A stretch of 64,000 nt of DNA, taken from Glandiceps talaboti (lineage: Eukaryota > Hemichordata > Enteropneusta > Spengelidae). This document shows positions 1 through 10,842 of this stretch, piece by piece. The stretch's first letter is position 1; each line of letters starts with the position of its first letter. The notes under the pieces are model-generated. The model was not told the origin of the DNA. It did no database searches and worked only from the letters and a program-made list of their open reading frames with translations. The translations under genes were made by a program, and so were the position numbers. The DNA lies in assembly GCF_964340395.1 (NCBI RefSeq), contig NC_135569.1, positions 3,887,540 through 3,951,539 of the forward strand, read 5' to 3'.

Positions 1-839
1 CCTGACTGAGCATGCTCAGATGCAAAGGACTCTGGGATTATCTGTGGTTATCGTACCTATCGATAAAATAAACCTCACACAGTGGTCAGGGTGCCTATGA
101 ATTGGTCATTTGTGGTTAAAAACAATGTAACATTATTGTTTACAATACTATTTGATTAGTATTTATTATCACATTTCCCATGATGCAACATTCAACATGG
201 CGGGTTTGCAAGTTAACACACCGTGTCTGGTTGTAGCAAATTGGTCCCTTCAAAGCAATCTGTTGTACTTCACAATAAACGCACTAATATTTTAAAGATA
301 GCAGCAAAAAAAATTTCAAAAGAAGGTTGTAAAAATTTATTGTGAAATTTTTAATTATAGATTTTAATCGTTAAAGTAAGTTATAATGTCATTCAGACTC
401 ACAAATAAGCTTTACTGAATTGTAAATTTTGACATTGTTCACCCTCTCTGACCCCACAAAATGGTATGGTCCAATTGTCATGTATTATGATGGGTTATTT
501 TACCATTTATAGCATAGGGATGGTTGGGTGTAAAGTGAAGTGATTTCACACTTCTTTTTTATTGATGTGCATTGACAATGTTTTGTATAGCTGATAGACA
601 ATCATATGCTATAACAGTAGGCCAAGTTTAATTTGCTCTCCCCAAAAAAGTCAAAGTTTTCCATTTCTGGTTTTCTTTGTATAAGAAGCAGATACAAAAC
701 AGACTCCTATATATGGTGGGGGGTTACGAGGGGCCTCAGGGGTCATGCCCTACAAAGAAAGTTTAAAATATTTCTATGTGGCTCATTTATAGGAACGGTG
801 AGGGTTTTTTCAGGGATTTATTTGTTTTGTATTATTAAA
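1..839. other. AT-rich intergenic DNA, no gene seen
   Basis: No open frame here looks like a protein-coding exon, and I see no RNA gene. The sequence is AT-rich with short homopolymer runs. Confidence 0.5.
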
Positions 840-1180
840 GTGACCATATGGATGAGGATTGGGTATTTATTTTGGATTTTTAATTTATAAAACAATTTAA
901 TCACGGCATCCTTCTCGAAAAATCAATGTGAAACAACATTGACCAAGTCCTTGTTTATCACTCAGTACATTGCAGAAAGCTAAAAAATGTGTAAAAAGTT
1001 TATTGTACGTACAATAACAAATATTTTACATATTTATTAATCTTCTGCAATTATTGAGTTACAAATAAAGACTTGAGATATGTTGTTTCACATTCATAGG
1101 ACACCATGATAAAATTGTTTTATAAATTAAAATAAATAAATAAAATAAATAAAATAGTCAATTCTCATCGATATGGCCAA
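840..1180. repeat. Foldback (inverted-repeat) element, ~340 bp
   Basis: The two halves are imperfect reverse complements (roughly three quarters identical by eye over ~165 bp) around a central palindrome at 1001-1012 (ttgtacgtacaa). Matching blocks include aatttataaaacaattt near 880 against its complement near 1113-1130, and tgtgaaacaacat near 926 against its complement near 1080. There is no coding capacity, so it is probably a non-autonomous foldback or MITE. A motif in its left arm (gggtatttattttggattt) recurs near 8473 and, altered, near 18620, so pieces of the family are dispersed. Confidence 0.65.
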
Positions 1181-3003
1181 TCCTTATCCAGTTGGCTTGT
1201 GGGTGGTAGGGTTAGATCAATCATTGGGACGTTTAAAAGGTTTGACTTGGGTTGGAAACTGTCATATTAAATATACTTCAGACAAAAAGAAGCACTTTGG
1301 AAATAACTGTGAATATATGTATGATGATATGAATAAGGATTATGGGAAGGTTTTGACAAGGTGCTGATGTATGCCGAGTCTGGTTTAGAAATTTGTAGTC
1401 ATGTACTAAAAATGTCTACTGGAAATATTTTGTATGTTCATCAGAAGTAATAAGATACTCTGTTTCACTTACTCAGCTTGCAAAAAGAGTCACAAGAGGG
1501 CAGCCTACATGAGGAAAAGCCAGGGCTAAGATAACATGGCAGTACATGAAGCAGTCATAAAAGATGAGGCTGAAATATTTCCTTAAAATTACTTGATTTC
1601 AAGCAAAACTCGCAAGATTTTTAGTTGTGTGAGAATTCCACCAACTTTGTCGTGAAACATCGGGAAATGACGATTCTGTCAAAGGAGGTTATAGTATAGT
1701 ACTTGCCTCACTTCTGGTCCGAAGACTTCTCCTGTATAGCACTCCTAGTGGCCAAACTCTACAATCTTTTATACATCAAATCTACAGACCCTTCAAATGA
1801 ACAACGCTCTCTTACTACAGAAATACCAACCTTGCTACCATAGAGGGCAGTAGTTAACAAAGTGGCCATTTTGAATCAGTATTGTTCATAGTCATGTAAT
1901 TTAGTGATTTAGCTGTATATTGCGTTTTTTCTGTAACATTCACGATTTAGCTGAATGCTCCTTTCTAAGTATTTTTGTTTGGTTTAGTTTGGTTATGTCA
2001 CATTTTAGTAACTGGACATTTGTGTTTTCGGCTGTATAGATCACTTTCATCTCAAAAAAAAAAAGGGCATCTCTATATGTATACAGTTATGAGGAAAAAG
2101 GTGGAATTAATAGTGTCGCTCAGAATTTCTTTCTCATGCTACTTTTAATCAATAGCATTTTATTGGCCCATGCCTATATTAAAGATTTTGTACACCCTAT
2201 CATATACTTTGACTTACAAAGCAATCAACGCGAGGGATATTTGAAGGCGCTGTTTTATCATAATGTCTATCTGGTCTAATCACTAAAGATGTAACAATTA
2301 TTATAATTGCACTGCAAAAAAGACAACGCAGGGTGTCTTCTACCAAGGTATCAAAAATTATTGTCCTTTTGGAAAGTACTTCTGGCGCATAATATATTAT
2401 AGAAATCTGGCTCTTACAAAGGAATAACAAAAGTTCAGTGAAATTTAAACTGAAATACAACAACCATAAGACAGCATTATAGGGAAGTGGGTGGGGGTGA
2501 TTATATTGTTCTGTAAATTAAAATTATGAAATGCTGAAAGTGACATATATTTATTTTCCGAATTCGTTATACTGTGGTAATTAACTCATATTGAGTCTTC
2601 TCTTCAATTTGGATTCTCATGAACCCATGTACTGTTGGTACCATGACATGTGGCAACAGTGTAACTTTATCATGATAAACATTACCATATTTGGTCATAC
2701 ATGACTACCATATTTGGTCATGTAAGACAGGAAATCAATGACTGGATTATTTGTATATTTTAGCAACAATCTTGGCAAGAAGCCAGATCTGATTAGATAT
2801 TATCTATTGTACAGTGATGCTGTACTGTTATGTTTTCTCTCCTATTACCCAGAGAATAAATGTTATTTTACATAGGTAAATTGCTTGAATTCTGTCATTT
2901 GTAGAAAAAACTGAACTGAAAGTGTTGGAGTACATGGGCACATATATGTACCGGTATGTATGGCCGTCTATCTGATGTGTGGTCTCTCTAGCACTCTGTG
3001 TGT

Positions 3004-3036
<33 letters not shown>

Positions 3037-3680
3037 GGGGGGGGGTATTCCCCTGGTATAAAGGTCTGGGGAGAATTACAATCACTTCTGTTGTTATAGT
3101 TACAATCAGACATATAAGAACAATATGAATCTTCAGTAACAACCAAAGTTGATATATATGTATATATAAAATGTATACATAAAAAATGAATATATATCAA
3201 CTAATATATCTGCCTATTTAAATCTCGCCTATTGTTTCTCGAGATTGAGAACGTGTAAAAAAATATACACCCTCATTAGTGCTTTTACAATATACTATAG
3301 ATATATATGAGTATACTATAGATATATATGATATGAACCCCTATATATTCCAATTTGAGTATATCCCATCCTAGTCTGGAAGATCAAGTAGTTGGTCTGC
3401 TTATGTAACCATAAACTACTCAGTAGAGACATGCTACATAGGCAGAAATAATAACTGGATTCTTCAGGCTAATCCTACCCCTACCCGACCCTAAATCAGG
3501 CCTCTACATATACCACATCTCTTACATGGATGTATGCTGACGCACAGGAATAGTGTTTCCATGGTGAGGACCTGCACTGAATAATGAATGAGGAACAAGT
3601 TTCAACTACGTTTTTCTAGACAATCTGTGTGATATGAAATCATGAAACATGAACATCTGAAGAAGTAAACATTTACATAA
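1181..3680. other. Intergenic DNA with a TG microsatellite
   Basis: No convincing gene. Short open frames lack domains, codon bias or splice context. A (TG)n tract followed by a G run lies at about 2998-3045. The stretch near 1720-1790 shares a short motif (cctagtggccaaac) with 10500-10520, probably a dispersed repeat. Confidence 0.5.
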
Positions 3681-3686
3681 AATGCC

Positions 3687-3692
3687 TTTATT
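3687..3692 (-). promoter_or_regulatory. Polyadenylation signal of left heparanase gene
   Basis: AATAAA on the minus strand (tttatt on plus), about 95 bases after the stop codon of the heparanase gene at 3786. The right-hand copy has a weaker ATTAAA-like variant at the matching place near 12634. Confidence 0.6.
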
Positions 3693-3755
3693 TCCTGCAC
3701 TGGTTGTGTTCTTTAATGCTTACATCTCAAAATGACGGACATCTCTGTTACATCT

Positions 3756-3782
3756 CAGACCACTTTTCTCTATAGTGGTCTG
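3756..3782 (-). promoter_or_regulatory. 3'UTR hairpin directly after the heparanase stop codon
   Basis: A perfect 9-bp stem (cagaccact / agtggtctg) with a 9-base loop, four bases past the stop codon. The same hairpin follows the stop of the right-hand paralogue at 12546-12572, and a related palindrome lies at about 62306-62332. A role in mRNA stability or 3' processing is only a guess; it could also be part of a repeat. Confidence 0.55.
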
Positions 3783-3785
3783 AAG

Positions 3786-5477
3786 TTACATGCATGCATT
3801 AGCCTTAGCATCAACAATGACATAAAACCCAAATGACAATGGTGGTAGTACAATACTCTTTCCAGGCTGTAAACGACGAGGTATGAAATCTGGTAAGGTA
3901 TAATTATTCAGCATTTTTAACTCTTTGTCATTTAAATTAACTTTCTTGGATATCAAAGCCTTATCACCATGTGGTGTTAATAAATATTCATCCACAGCCA
4001 GTTTACTCATTTCACCAGATAGGACTATTTCTGTGGTGCGTTCCTTGTACAAAGAAATCACATACATTGTAATGGATCCAATAGGATAATTTGTACTGTG
4101 TGTACAGTGGGCATATACTCTCACACGTCCATTGTTACTGTTGTTCAATGTCATCTTATCAGGGGAATATATGTCAGAGTTCATGACCTCTACACCCAAA
4201 ACTTTAGAACCAACCAAACGTTTATACAGCACAGATAGCCAATAGTCAGGAAGTGGGTCAAGGTCATCATCAATAAGTGCATAATGTCCATGATAAAACT
4301 CTTGTCTGATAACAAGATCAAGGCCATTAACAGCAGATACACCAAGTTTATCCAGCCACATAAATCCGGCAACATATCTGTCTGATAAATTAGGTGCGCC
4401 ACCCCCGTAAGCAGATGAGGTTTCACCAAGCCATATACTAGTTCCAGGTTTGTAACGGTTGACAATTTCTTTGACTTTTTCAATCTCCCCAACTAGCATA
4501 TTCAATATATTTGGGTCAGTAAAGTTGTCTAACACTGCTATTTTACCATCAACATAATACTGATGCCAAGTTGTAACGTTTGTGACATTAGGACCAGCTT
4601 TCAAAAAACTATCCAAATACTTTCCAGGATGAATGTCGACTTCCAAATATTTCTCTATCCCTGAACTTGTGATATCTGGGCCTGCAAGCAAACAGTTTCT
4701 CAGTTCTGTCCTGCTTTGTAATATTCCTTGCAGAGTCCTGAAATCTTCGGCCAGTATATTAGCATCCAGTGCCTTGCCGGCTGTTTTCCTGAAACTATTG
4801 GGTTCGTTTCCCAATTCCCAATCGACATGATACCCCTGCTTAATTGTATAATTAATCAAATCCATGGCATTAGAGTAGTCCCATCTGTTGTCATGGTTAC
4901 GTAGAAGCACATTGAGACCAAATATGAGATTCCATCCAACTTTCTGTGAGAACTGATTGATGTTGTCCCAATCGTCAACAGTCATAGTAAAGTTGGTGAA
5001 GTTCTTCGGTCGTGATACCAGAAAGTCCTCATTGTAAGTTGATTCGTTGAAGAGAAGATAATCTTCTTCTGTGCCCCCAAGTCGAATATAACATGGCGAC
5101 AATGCCTTTGCTAATGTCTTCAATCGTTCTGATGTAAAATCGAATGTCTTCCATCGCTCTTTTATAATGTTAGAATCTATTGCAACTGATAGAAACTTGG
5201 CATTTGTTGTACGGAGTATTTTCTCGGTGTCAATTGTAACGCGTACTTGACTGGTCTTAGACGAATGTCGAAATGTTAAGTTCGTCTGTTCGTCAAACAA
5301 TTTCTCGGCCTCGACAGACTGCGGACTCACCCTTTCGCCGTCTTTGTCTATGGGTGTGTATTTCCTGGTTGGCATTTCACTGAACTTCGATGGATGAACG
5401 CTTGAAGTCGTGGTAAACAGCATCACGACAATGGCTAACATACATAATAGTTTACCAGGAAGGGTCATTATTAGCAT
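3786..5477 (-). CDS. HPSE: Heparanase (GH79 endo-beta-glucuronidase), catalytically intact copy
   Basis: A single 563-residue open frame. The upstream in-frame codon at 5534 is GTG just after a stop, so the first ATG (5477) is taken as start; the ATG at 5468 has a better Kozak context and also opens a hydrophobic signal peptide. Heparanases cleave heparan sulfate in lysosomes and extracellular matrix. Both catalytic glutamates are visible: the acid/base in WELGNEPNSF (E225 from the 5477 start) and the nucleophile in WLGETSSAYGGG (E352). The family motif AGFMWLDKLG and the C-terminal beta domain are present, and length is close to the human enzyme (543 aa). The segment matching the excised linker of mammalian proheparanase is much shorter, so maturation may differ. 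The gene lacks introns, unlike vertebrate HPSE, which suggests an ancestral retrocopy. It is divergent to a paralogue at 10950 and shares promoter and 3'UTR sequence with it. Confidence 0.93.
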   Translation of the reverse strand: MLIMTLPGKLLCMLAIVVMLFTTTSSVHPSKFSEMPTRKYTPIDKDGERVSPQSVEAEKLFDEQTNLTFRHSSKTSQVRVTIDTEKILRTTNAKFLSVAIDSNIIKERWKTFDFTSERLKTLAKALSPCYIRLGGTEEDYLLFNESTYNEDFLVSRPKNFTNFTMTVDDWDNINQFSQKVGWNLIFGLNVLLRNHDNRWDYSNAMDLINYTIKQGYHVDWELGNEPNSFRKTAGKALDANILAEDFRTLQGILQSRTELRNCLLAGPDITSSGIEKYLEVDIHPGKYLDSFLKAGPNVTNVTTWHQYYVDGKIAVLDNFTDPNILNMLVGEIEKVKEIVNRYKPGTSIWLGETSSAYGGGAPNLSDRYVAGFMWLDKLGVSAVNGLDLVIRQEFYHGHYALIDDDLDPLPDYWLSVLYKRLVGSKVLGVEVMNSDIYSPDKMTLNNSNNGRVRVYAHCTHSTNYPIGSITMYVISLYKERTTEIVLSGEMSKLAVDEYLLTPHGDKALISKKVNLNDKELKMLNNYTLPDFIPRRLQPGKSIVLPPLSFGFYVIVDAKANACM

Positions 5478-5542
5478 GACCAACGTACTCTTGCTTCGGA
5501 CCAGACTCTTACAAATACTTTGACTTTTAAACACCGTCTAAC

Positions 5543-5615
5543 GCGATAACGCGAACTTCTGGACAATGAGAATGAAGTGTGCGATACTTCCGGTATCAAC
5601 ATATGATGGTAATCG
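5543..5615 (-). promoter_or_regulatory. Conserved promoter block of left heparanase gene
   Basis: About 70 bases just upstream of the ATG match, as reverse complement, the block at 10765-10842 upstream of the right-hand heparanase gene. Shared strings include catatgttgataccggaagt and tccagaagttcgcgtt. CGGAAGT fits an ETS-type core. Conservation of upstream DNA shows that the duplication carried the promoter with it. Confidence 0.6.
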
Positions 5616-5619
5616 TCAT

Positions 5620-6600
5620 GAGACCTTCGCTTTCGTGTCAAAGGTCATAGGTCATAACCGCGCTACATCAGACAGAGGACATCGAAAACTATTACAGTTA
5701 CGTTTCACAGTAATTCCTAAAATTCATTCCACCCTGTAAATAAACAATCCATTTATTTTCCACCCTCTTCTCGCTGTTCCATAACGTACCCACAACACTA
5801 TACATCATGTCGCCCCCATACACCAGTCTTCGTTTTAGAAACTCACTTTGTTTTTATCCATGTCGTTCTGGCATTCCCCATTGTACCGATGGCTATATTA
5901 TCACGCTTCCTTGAGCAAACTTACTTTTGAATGGGAAACTTCGATTTTTGACAGTTGCAGGCCGGCCAGGAGAATAGGGGTCAAGTTATGTAAATGAGGT
6001 ATTGATCTCCAGTACTTCCGTAAGGACATACAAGAAGTGTACTTACAGCTTGTTCCACGTAACTTTAGTGAGCATCCCTATATTTTTGGTGAATAGTTTT
6101 CATCATCATCGCCATTATAGCCTTCGCTACTATTACTGGTGTACGGTGAGAGACAGCGAATGTGTCACAGTCATCAACAAGGTGTGGAATATGGAATCAT
6201 TCCCATATAATTAATCCTCTGTTGTTATCTGCATATACTTATAACATGTGTGAAAATCCTAGTATACGCCTGATTTGTGATACTATGAGTACAGATGATT
6301 GAAGGGTAAGTGTAATGAATCCGTTCATTACTCCATTGTTACATCACACGCTTGGTTTCAGTAATCAAATAATATTTCGATGGTTTTTTTTGCTATTGTG
6401 GAAGTTACCGAAGGCGGCAATATTGATCCATACAGCCTTGATGCCCTATCCAAGTAATCTTTTGGTCAGCTTTGTTAGTCGCAGAATAATTTAATTAACA
6501 ATGTATGGACTATTGTAATATAACACATAGGCCTATGTATCATTAATTATCCTATCATGTATAACATCTGCAAAATATGAGCCTTGTGTTGTTTTATTTA
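5620..6600. other. Intergenic DNA, no gene seen
   Basis: Lies between the left heparanase promoter and the glycosyltransferase gene. The short open frame near 6002-6214 has no recognisable feature. Nothing else can be supported. Confidence 0.4.
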
Positions 6601-6620
6601 GTATAATTGCTTCGCTATCA

Positions 6621-6738
6621 ATGTATGTATGTATGTATGTATGTATGTATGTATGTATGTATGTATGTATGTATGTATGTATGTATGTATGTATGTATGT
6701 ATGTATGTATGTATGTATGTATGTATGTATGTATGAAT
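6621..6738. repeat. (TATG)n microsatellite
   Basis: Nearly pure tetranucleotide repeat, ~29 copies, ending in two TGAA variants. It produces spurious MYVCMYVC-type reading frames. Confidence 0.95.
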
Positions 6739-6943
6739 GAATGTATTACAGACAGTTTGACAGTTTTCCCTGGCGATATATTCTATTTATTTTATTTCTC
6801 CATTTTGTTTTCAAGACAGGCCATAAACCGGTACTTTGTCATAAACATATCCCTATATTGTGCACGGACACATGTTGACTTGGATGTACAGTAGTACCTA
6901 GCTAGGACAACTCTTTCCCGAAACAACAGTGGTCGGCTTTATA

Positions 6944-8395
6944 ATGGCTGCTTCCCGAAAACCGAACCAACATCAACAGATCAGCTACTCGGAAGATGGT
7001 TACGAAATAGGCATAACGTTTCGGAATAAGCTTCGGATTGTGGTTATTGTATTAGTAATGTTAGTCGCTGTTCAGTTATGGTACATCGCAGACAATCTGA
7101 ATATTAATGTTAAAATTATGAAAAAATTGTCTTGGGATTTTTCGAGACATCACTCGGGAGAGAATTTCGCAATCACCGAGAACGTGAACGAGGCTAATAA
7201 GAGCATCGCAAGGGATGTAATAGCAGCTCTACGGAAGAAACGAATGGACTTTGGAATGAACTTCAGATGCCATGAAATGCTTTCTTGGAACGAGGAGCAA
7301 ATATTGGCGACTTTTAAAGTAGGGAAAGTGCAAAGATATTCACTTTGGCAAAGCATACCGGATAGTGAGTATTATGAGATGACCCTGGACTGTGAAAACT
7401 TTAGGGAAATTGGAGGCTACTATGCGAAACCACTTTCTCGTCTGGAAGCAGACTTCCCGATAGCTTACAGTATACTTATGTATAAATCTGCTCAACAAGT
7501 TGAACAATTATTGCGGACAATATATATGCCACAGAACGTATACTGTATTCACGTGGATGCTAAGTCACCACGGGAAACCATCAATGCCATGAAATATATT
7601 GCTAGTTGCTTTGACAACGTATTCATTGCTACGAAACTGGAGGTCGTGTCTCACTGTACATTTAGTGTTTTGAAAGCGGAGCTTAATTGTATGTCAGACT
7701 TATTAAAACGGAAACAACGGTGGAAATATTATATTAATCTGTGTGGCCAGGACTTCCCGCTGAAGACCAACTTAGAGATTGTTCAAATACTGACCAATCT
7801 AAATGGAAAGAATGACATTCGTAGTATTGAAAATCCCAACAAGGGTAGACAACAGTATGTTTACGAAGTCAAAAGGAACGACCTGTTTCGGAAGTTACCC
7901 TTGAAATTTAAAACTCCACCTCCAGGAAATCTGACTGTTTATAAAGGCGAGTTCCATGTTGCCATGACCCACAACTTTGTTCACTTTGCTGTGAAAAATA
8001 CTCTATCTAAGGCGTTTCAAGACTGGTTGTCCGATACAGCTTGCCCCGATGAACATTTCTTTTCAACTCTAAATCGTCTACAGGAAGCACCAGGTAGTTA
8101 TCCCTATGATGTCAACAAGGATGTAGTCCGGGAGAAATTGTGGAGAAAACGAACGAACAGTGAAGATATTGACTGCCGCGGTATTTTTGTCCGTGAAATT
8201 TGCATCTTCACAATACGTGATCTCCCATGGCTTGTTAAACAACCCAAACTTTTCGCCAACAAATTTCATGTAGATTTTGACGCTTTAGCAACAGATTGTT
8301 TAGAGGAAATGCTGAAGAACAGGACAGAACATCCCGAGAAAATAGATTTGCAATATTACCAAAATCTTCCACATGTACAGGATAAGAAACATTAA
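6944..8395 (+). CDS. Core-2/I-branching beta-1,6-N-acetylglucosaminyltransferase-like protein (GT14)
   Basis: 483 residues, intronless. The frame extends 5' to a GTG at 6929, but the first ATG is at 6944. It has type II Golgi architecture: a short basic N-terminal tail, a signal anchor at about residues 30-50 (IVVIVLVMLVAVQLWYI), a stem, then the Branch domain. Family hallmarks are FPIAYSILMYKSAQQVEQLL, VYCIHVDAKSP, the INLCGQDFPLKTN block and CPDEHFFSTL. In the last, E370 aligns with the catalytic base glutamate of mouse C2GnT-L. Conserved-looking cysteines are spread along the domain. Such enzymes transfer GlcNAc in beta-1,6 linkage to O-glycan cores or polylactosamine; which acceptor is used cannot be told here. 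It sits in the loop of the inverted heparanase pair. Expansions of intronless GCNT-like genes are common in marine invertebrates. Confidence 0.9.
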   Translation: MAASRKPNQHQQISYSEDGYEIGITFRNKLRIVVIVLVMLVAVQLWYIADNLNINVKIMKKLSWDFSRHHSGENFAITENVNEANKSIARDVIAALRKKRMDFGMNFRCHEMLSWNEEQILATFKVGKVQRYSLWQSIPDSEYYEMTLDCENFREIGGYYAKPLSRLEADFPIAYSILMYKSAQQVEQLLRTIYMPQNVYCIHVDAKSPRETINAMKYIASCFDNVFIATKLEVVSHCTFSVLKAELNCMSDLLKRKQRWKYYINLCGQDFPLKTNLEIVQILTNLNGKNDIRSIENPNKGRQQYVYEVKRNDLFRKLPLKFKTPPPGNLTVYKGEFHVAMTHNFVHFAVKNTLSKAFQDWLSDTACPDEHFFSTLNRLQEAPGSYPYDVNKDVVREKLWRKRTNSEDIDCRGIFVREICIFTIRDLPWLVKQPKLFANKFHVDFDALATDCLEEMLKNRTEHPEKIDLQYYQNLPHVQDKKH

Positions 8396-8734
8396 AGCTA
8401 CGCTGTAACGGGGATATTTTCTATCGATCAGACAACTACAATATATTCACTAAAAATTGTTAAATTGGCAATGGGTATTTATTTTGGATTTTGAATTGAA
8501 ATAAATTGTTGTTGTCGACACTTTGCAACAACGTCTTAGTGCTATTGCTGCTAACATAAAGTAACAACACTTACAAGTTTAATATAGAAGACTCGTAATG
8601 TATACCGTACTGCAAGGTCAACCAAGACCATCGTGGCAAACCACAGCCTGTTTTACGGCAACGTTCTTAACGAGCGCCTCCCACAGGCAAAAAAAAGCGA
8701 GCATGCAAATACACGCAAATCAAGTGAAAGGTAT

Positions 8735-8825
8735 TACGGCGTATTCCGGTTATCGAACTTCCGGTTGTTTCGCAGGAAAGTATCGCGAGAGGGCGCACCA
8801 TATCTGACAAAGTGAGGGCCAGAAT
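8735..8825 (+). repeat. Left member of an inverted repeat pair flanking a pseudogene
   Basis: Blocks such as gtattccggttatcga and gtgagggccagaatt recur inverted at about 10475-10575. The pair brackets ~1.7 kb containing the degenerate gene at 8833. They could be the ends of an old mobile element or a remnant of the duplication that made the heparanase pair. Confidence 0.45.
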
Positions 8826-8832
8826 TTTCGTC

Positions 8833-9208
8833 ATGGCATCTAATAGTATGGCGATGTATGAAGCTGTCAACAAAATGGGCGTAAAAGAACTCCGTGCATT
8901 CATAAAAGAGTGGAAAATTACTACTTCTAAATCTACTAGATATCGCCAGAAATGCTGTCAACCTTGGTCTTGAAACACTAGAAAATGATAATTTTCTGAG
9001 AGAACGGAAGAGGAGACGAATAGTGGATGTCAAGCATCAAAAGATAGAACTAATCGACAGCGGAAACATTGAAAGTTGGACGGAGGACCTTCGAAATATA
9101 CCCGATGTAGACATGATAAACATATTTCTTTACCTTACTGGTGTCTGTTGCTTGACAAAAGAACGATTAGAAAATTACAAATCTGACAACAGCTTCCAAT
9201 CTGATTAA
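8833..9208 (+). pseudogene. Frameshifted fragment of a SAP-like-domain protein of transposon/YqaJ-associated type
   Basis: The start (MASNSMAMYEAVNKMG, then VKELRAFIKEWKI) resembles a SAP-type helix-extended-loop-helix. The frame is lost near 8936-8942, resuming in another frame as DIARNAVNLGLETLEND, a basic RKRRRIVDVK stretch, and IPDVDMINIFLYLTG with KERLENYKSDNSF. The last block looks like the short motif found in invertebrate SAP/SWIM/YqaJ-type repetitive proteins; that family match is from memory and tentative. The frame is finally cut by the MITE inserted at 9198, so the product cannot be full length. Confidence 0.5.
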
Positions 9209-9438
9209 AATCCGATGTAGATGTTGGCTGATCGTTCATTGCTATTTTACCTTCGTTATTTTGCCTGAATTGACCTTCTTGGTACATGTTTACATTTTTT
9301 AGCTTGCCTGATCGCCTCCTCTACGATCAGGCTAAAAAATATAAACATGTACCAAGAAAAATAATATCAGGCAAAATAACGAAGGTAAAATAGTAATGAA
9401 CGATTAGCCGACATCTACATAGGATTTTAATCAGATTG
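9197..9438. mobile_element. Foldback MITE with 9-bp target-site duplication (copy 1)
   Basis: About 240 bp, almost wholly palindromic. Terminal inverted repeats begin caatctgattaaaatcc and continue for ~110 bp on each side. The flanks carry a perfect 9-bp direct repeat (aacagcttc), so it is a genuine insertion. A 9-bp duplication with long terminal repeats suggests Mutator-like mobilisation. It has no coding capacity and lies inside the degenerate gene at 8833. Confidence 0.8.
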
Positions 9439-9854
9439 AACAGCTTCCAGCTACAGTCATTGCAATATTGAGAGTTCGGTCGACAATAAATTACCAAGCC
9501 ACATGTTTATATTGTAACTGATGTCGCCGCATACTTAGGCCTTTCTTGTTTATTAGAACAGTGGTGTAGCACCACGGGTGAAATCATAAAACTTTGTCCG
9601 GAAAAAAAACATTTCATGTACTGGTTATAAGTTGGCATAAACATATTTGTATTGATATACTCATCTTTACTATCACACTTTGGTTAGCTTGCTATTCTTC
9701 ATTCAGGACCATCAGTGTATAAAAAACCCCATTGAAGTCGGCAACGAATCATAAATATTGTTATTGTGATTGATGTACCACACCGCCCACCCCTTCAATG
9801 AATCGGCCTTCCATGTAACGTTTACGTGGTTCACTCATCATACCATACCTTATA

Positions 9855-10078
9855 CCGATCTGATTAAAATCCGATGTAGATGTCGGCTAATCGTTCATTG
9901 CTATTTTACCTTCGTTATTTTGCCTGAATTGACCTTCGTGGTACATGTTTACGTTTTTGTCCTGATCGGTAGAGGAGGCGATCAAACATGTACCACGAAG
10001 GTCAATTCAGGCACAATAACGAAAGTAAAATAGCAATGAACGATTAGCCGACATCTACATCGGATTTTAATCAGATTG
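9855..10078. mobile_element. Foldback MITE (copy 2, same family)
   Basis: About 220 bp with the same terminal sequence and internal arms as the copy at 9197. The flanks (accttatac and gttttatac) agree at six of nine positions and differ only by transitions, as expected of an aged 9-bp duplication. The central loop is rearranged relative to copy 1. Confidence 0.75.
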
Positions 10079-10474
10079 GTTTTATACAAGCTGCAATAAC
10101 TGTAGCGTATATTGTGATTTTGAGGGTTCTTTCCTCTGTTTTTGTACCTTTTTCCGTTCCGATGTTTGACTGGAAGCAATCGCTACAATTTCTCCAACGG
10201 TAACGCAAATGGACGATGTCACACTAAAAACGTGAGTGAGATGTCAGTGTACTACCCGTTTCAAAATGTTGCTACTTTTGGGTTTTCCTCACGGTCGAAT
10301 TGCAGAGCCAAACTTACGCGAAATATTAGGAGAACAAGAGGTTAATTTGCTATTTCGTTATTTGATGGGCGATAATGCAATATTATAGCGTAAAGTTACC
10401 GGGAATGACAGAAAATCTTTAGTCAGTGGTTACGATGCCTATAGACTCTGTGCTTTGCAACAATGCGCTACAAT

Positions 10475-10580
10475 TCTGGCCCTCACTTCCGGTTCTAAAA
10501 CAGCGCCCCTAGTGGCCAAACAATCATATCTTTTATCTTTTCGGGGCTTCTTCGATAACCGGAATACGGCGTATTACAAT
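10475..10580 (-). repeat. Right member of the inverted pair flanking the pseudogene
   Basis: Read on the minus strand it repeats gtattccggttatcga and gtgagggccagaatt from 8735-8825, with extra intervening sequence. See the left member for interpretation. Confidence 0.4.
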
Positions 10581-10764
10581 CGCATGATTTCAAACTGCCA
10601 ATGAAGGATTTGATTTGCCAAACGCGTACCCATTCGGAAGACTTCGAATCTGATGATGAACGTGTGACGCTATCATCATACTAGTATTCACATTGAGCCT
10701 AGAGGTCAACTTTTGAAAGTGAAGATGAATATGAATATGATGGTAGCTTCACACTCGTGATTAC

Positions 10765-10842
10765 CGTCATATGTTGATACCGGAAGTATCGATCGCCAAC
10801 TTCATTCTCATTCATTCTCATTGTCCAGAAGTTCGCGTTGTT
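10765..10842 (+). promoter_or_regulatory. Conserved promoter block of right heparanase gene
   Basis: Mirror of the block at 5543-5615, with an extra tandem copy of a ~10-bp attcattctc motif. It lies ~110 bases upstream of the ATG. Confidence 0.6.

Noticed and set aside
633-890. 85-codon frame near the left end
   Set aside because: It opens with TTG or GTG-type context, has no domain, and runs into a foldback element.
2828-3200. THTHTH-containing frames
   Set aside because: Translation of the (TG)n tract at 2998-3045.
3786-5534. Extended 582-residue start for the left heparanase
   Set aside because: The frame before 5477 starts at a GTG right after an in-frame stop; there is no ATG there.
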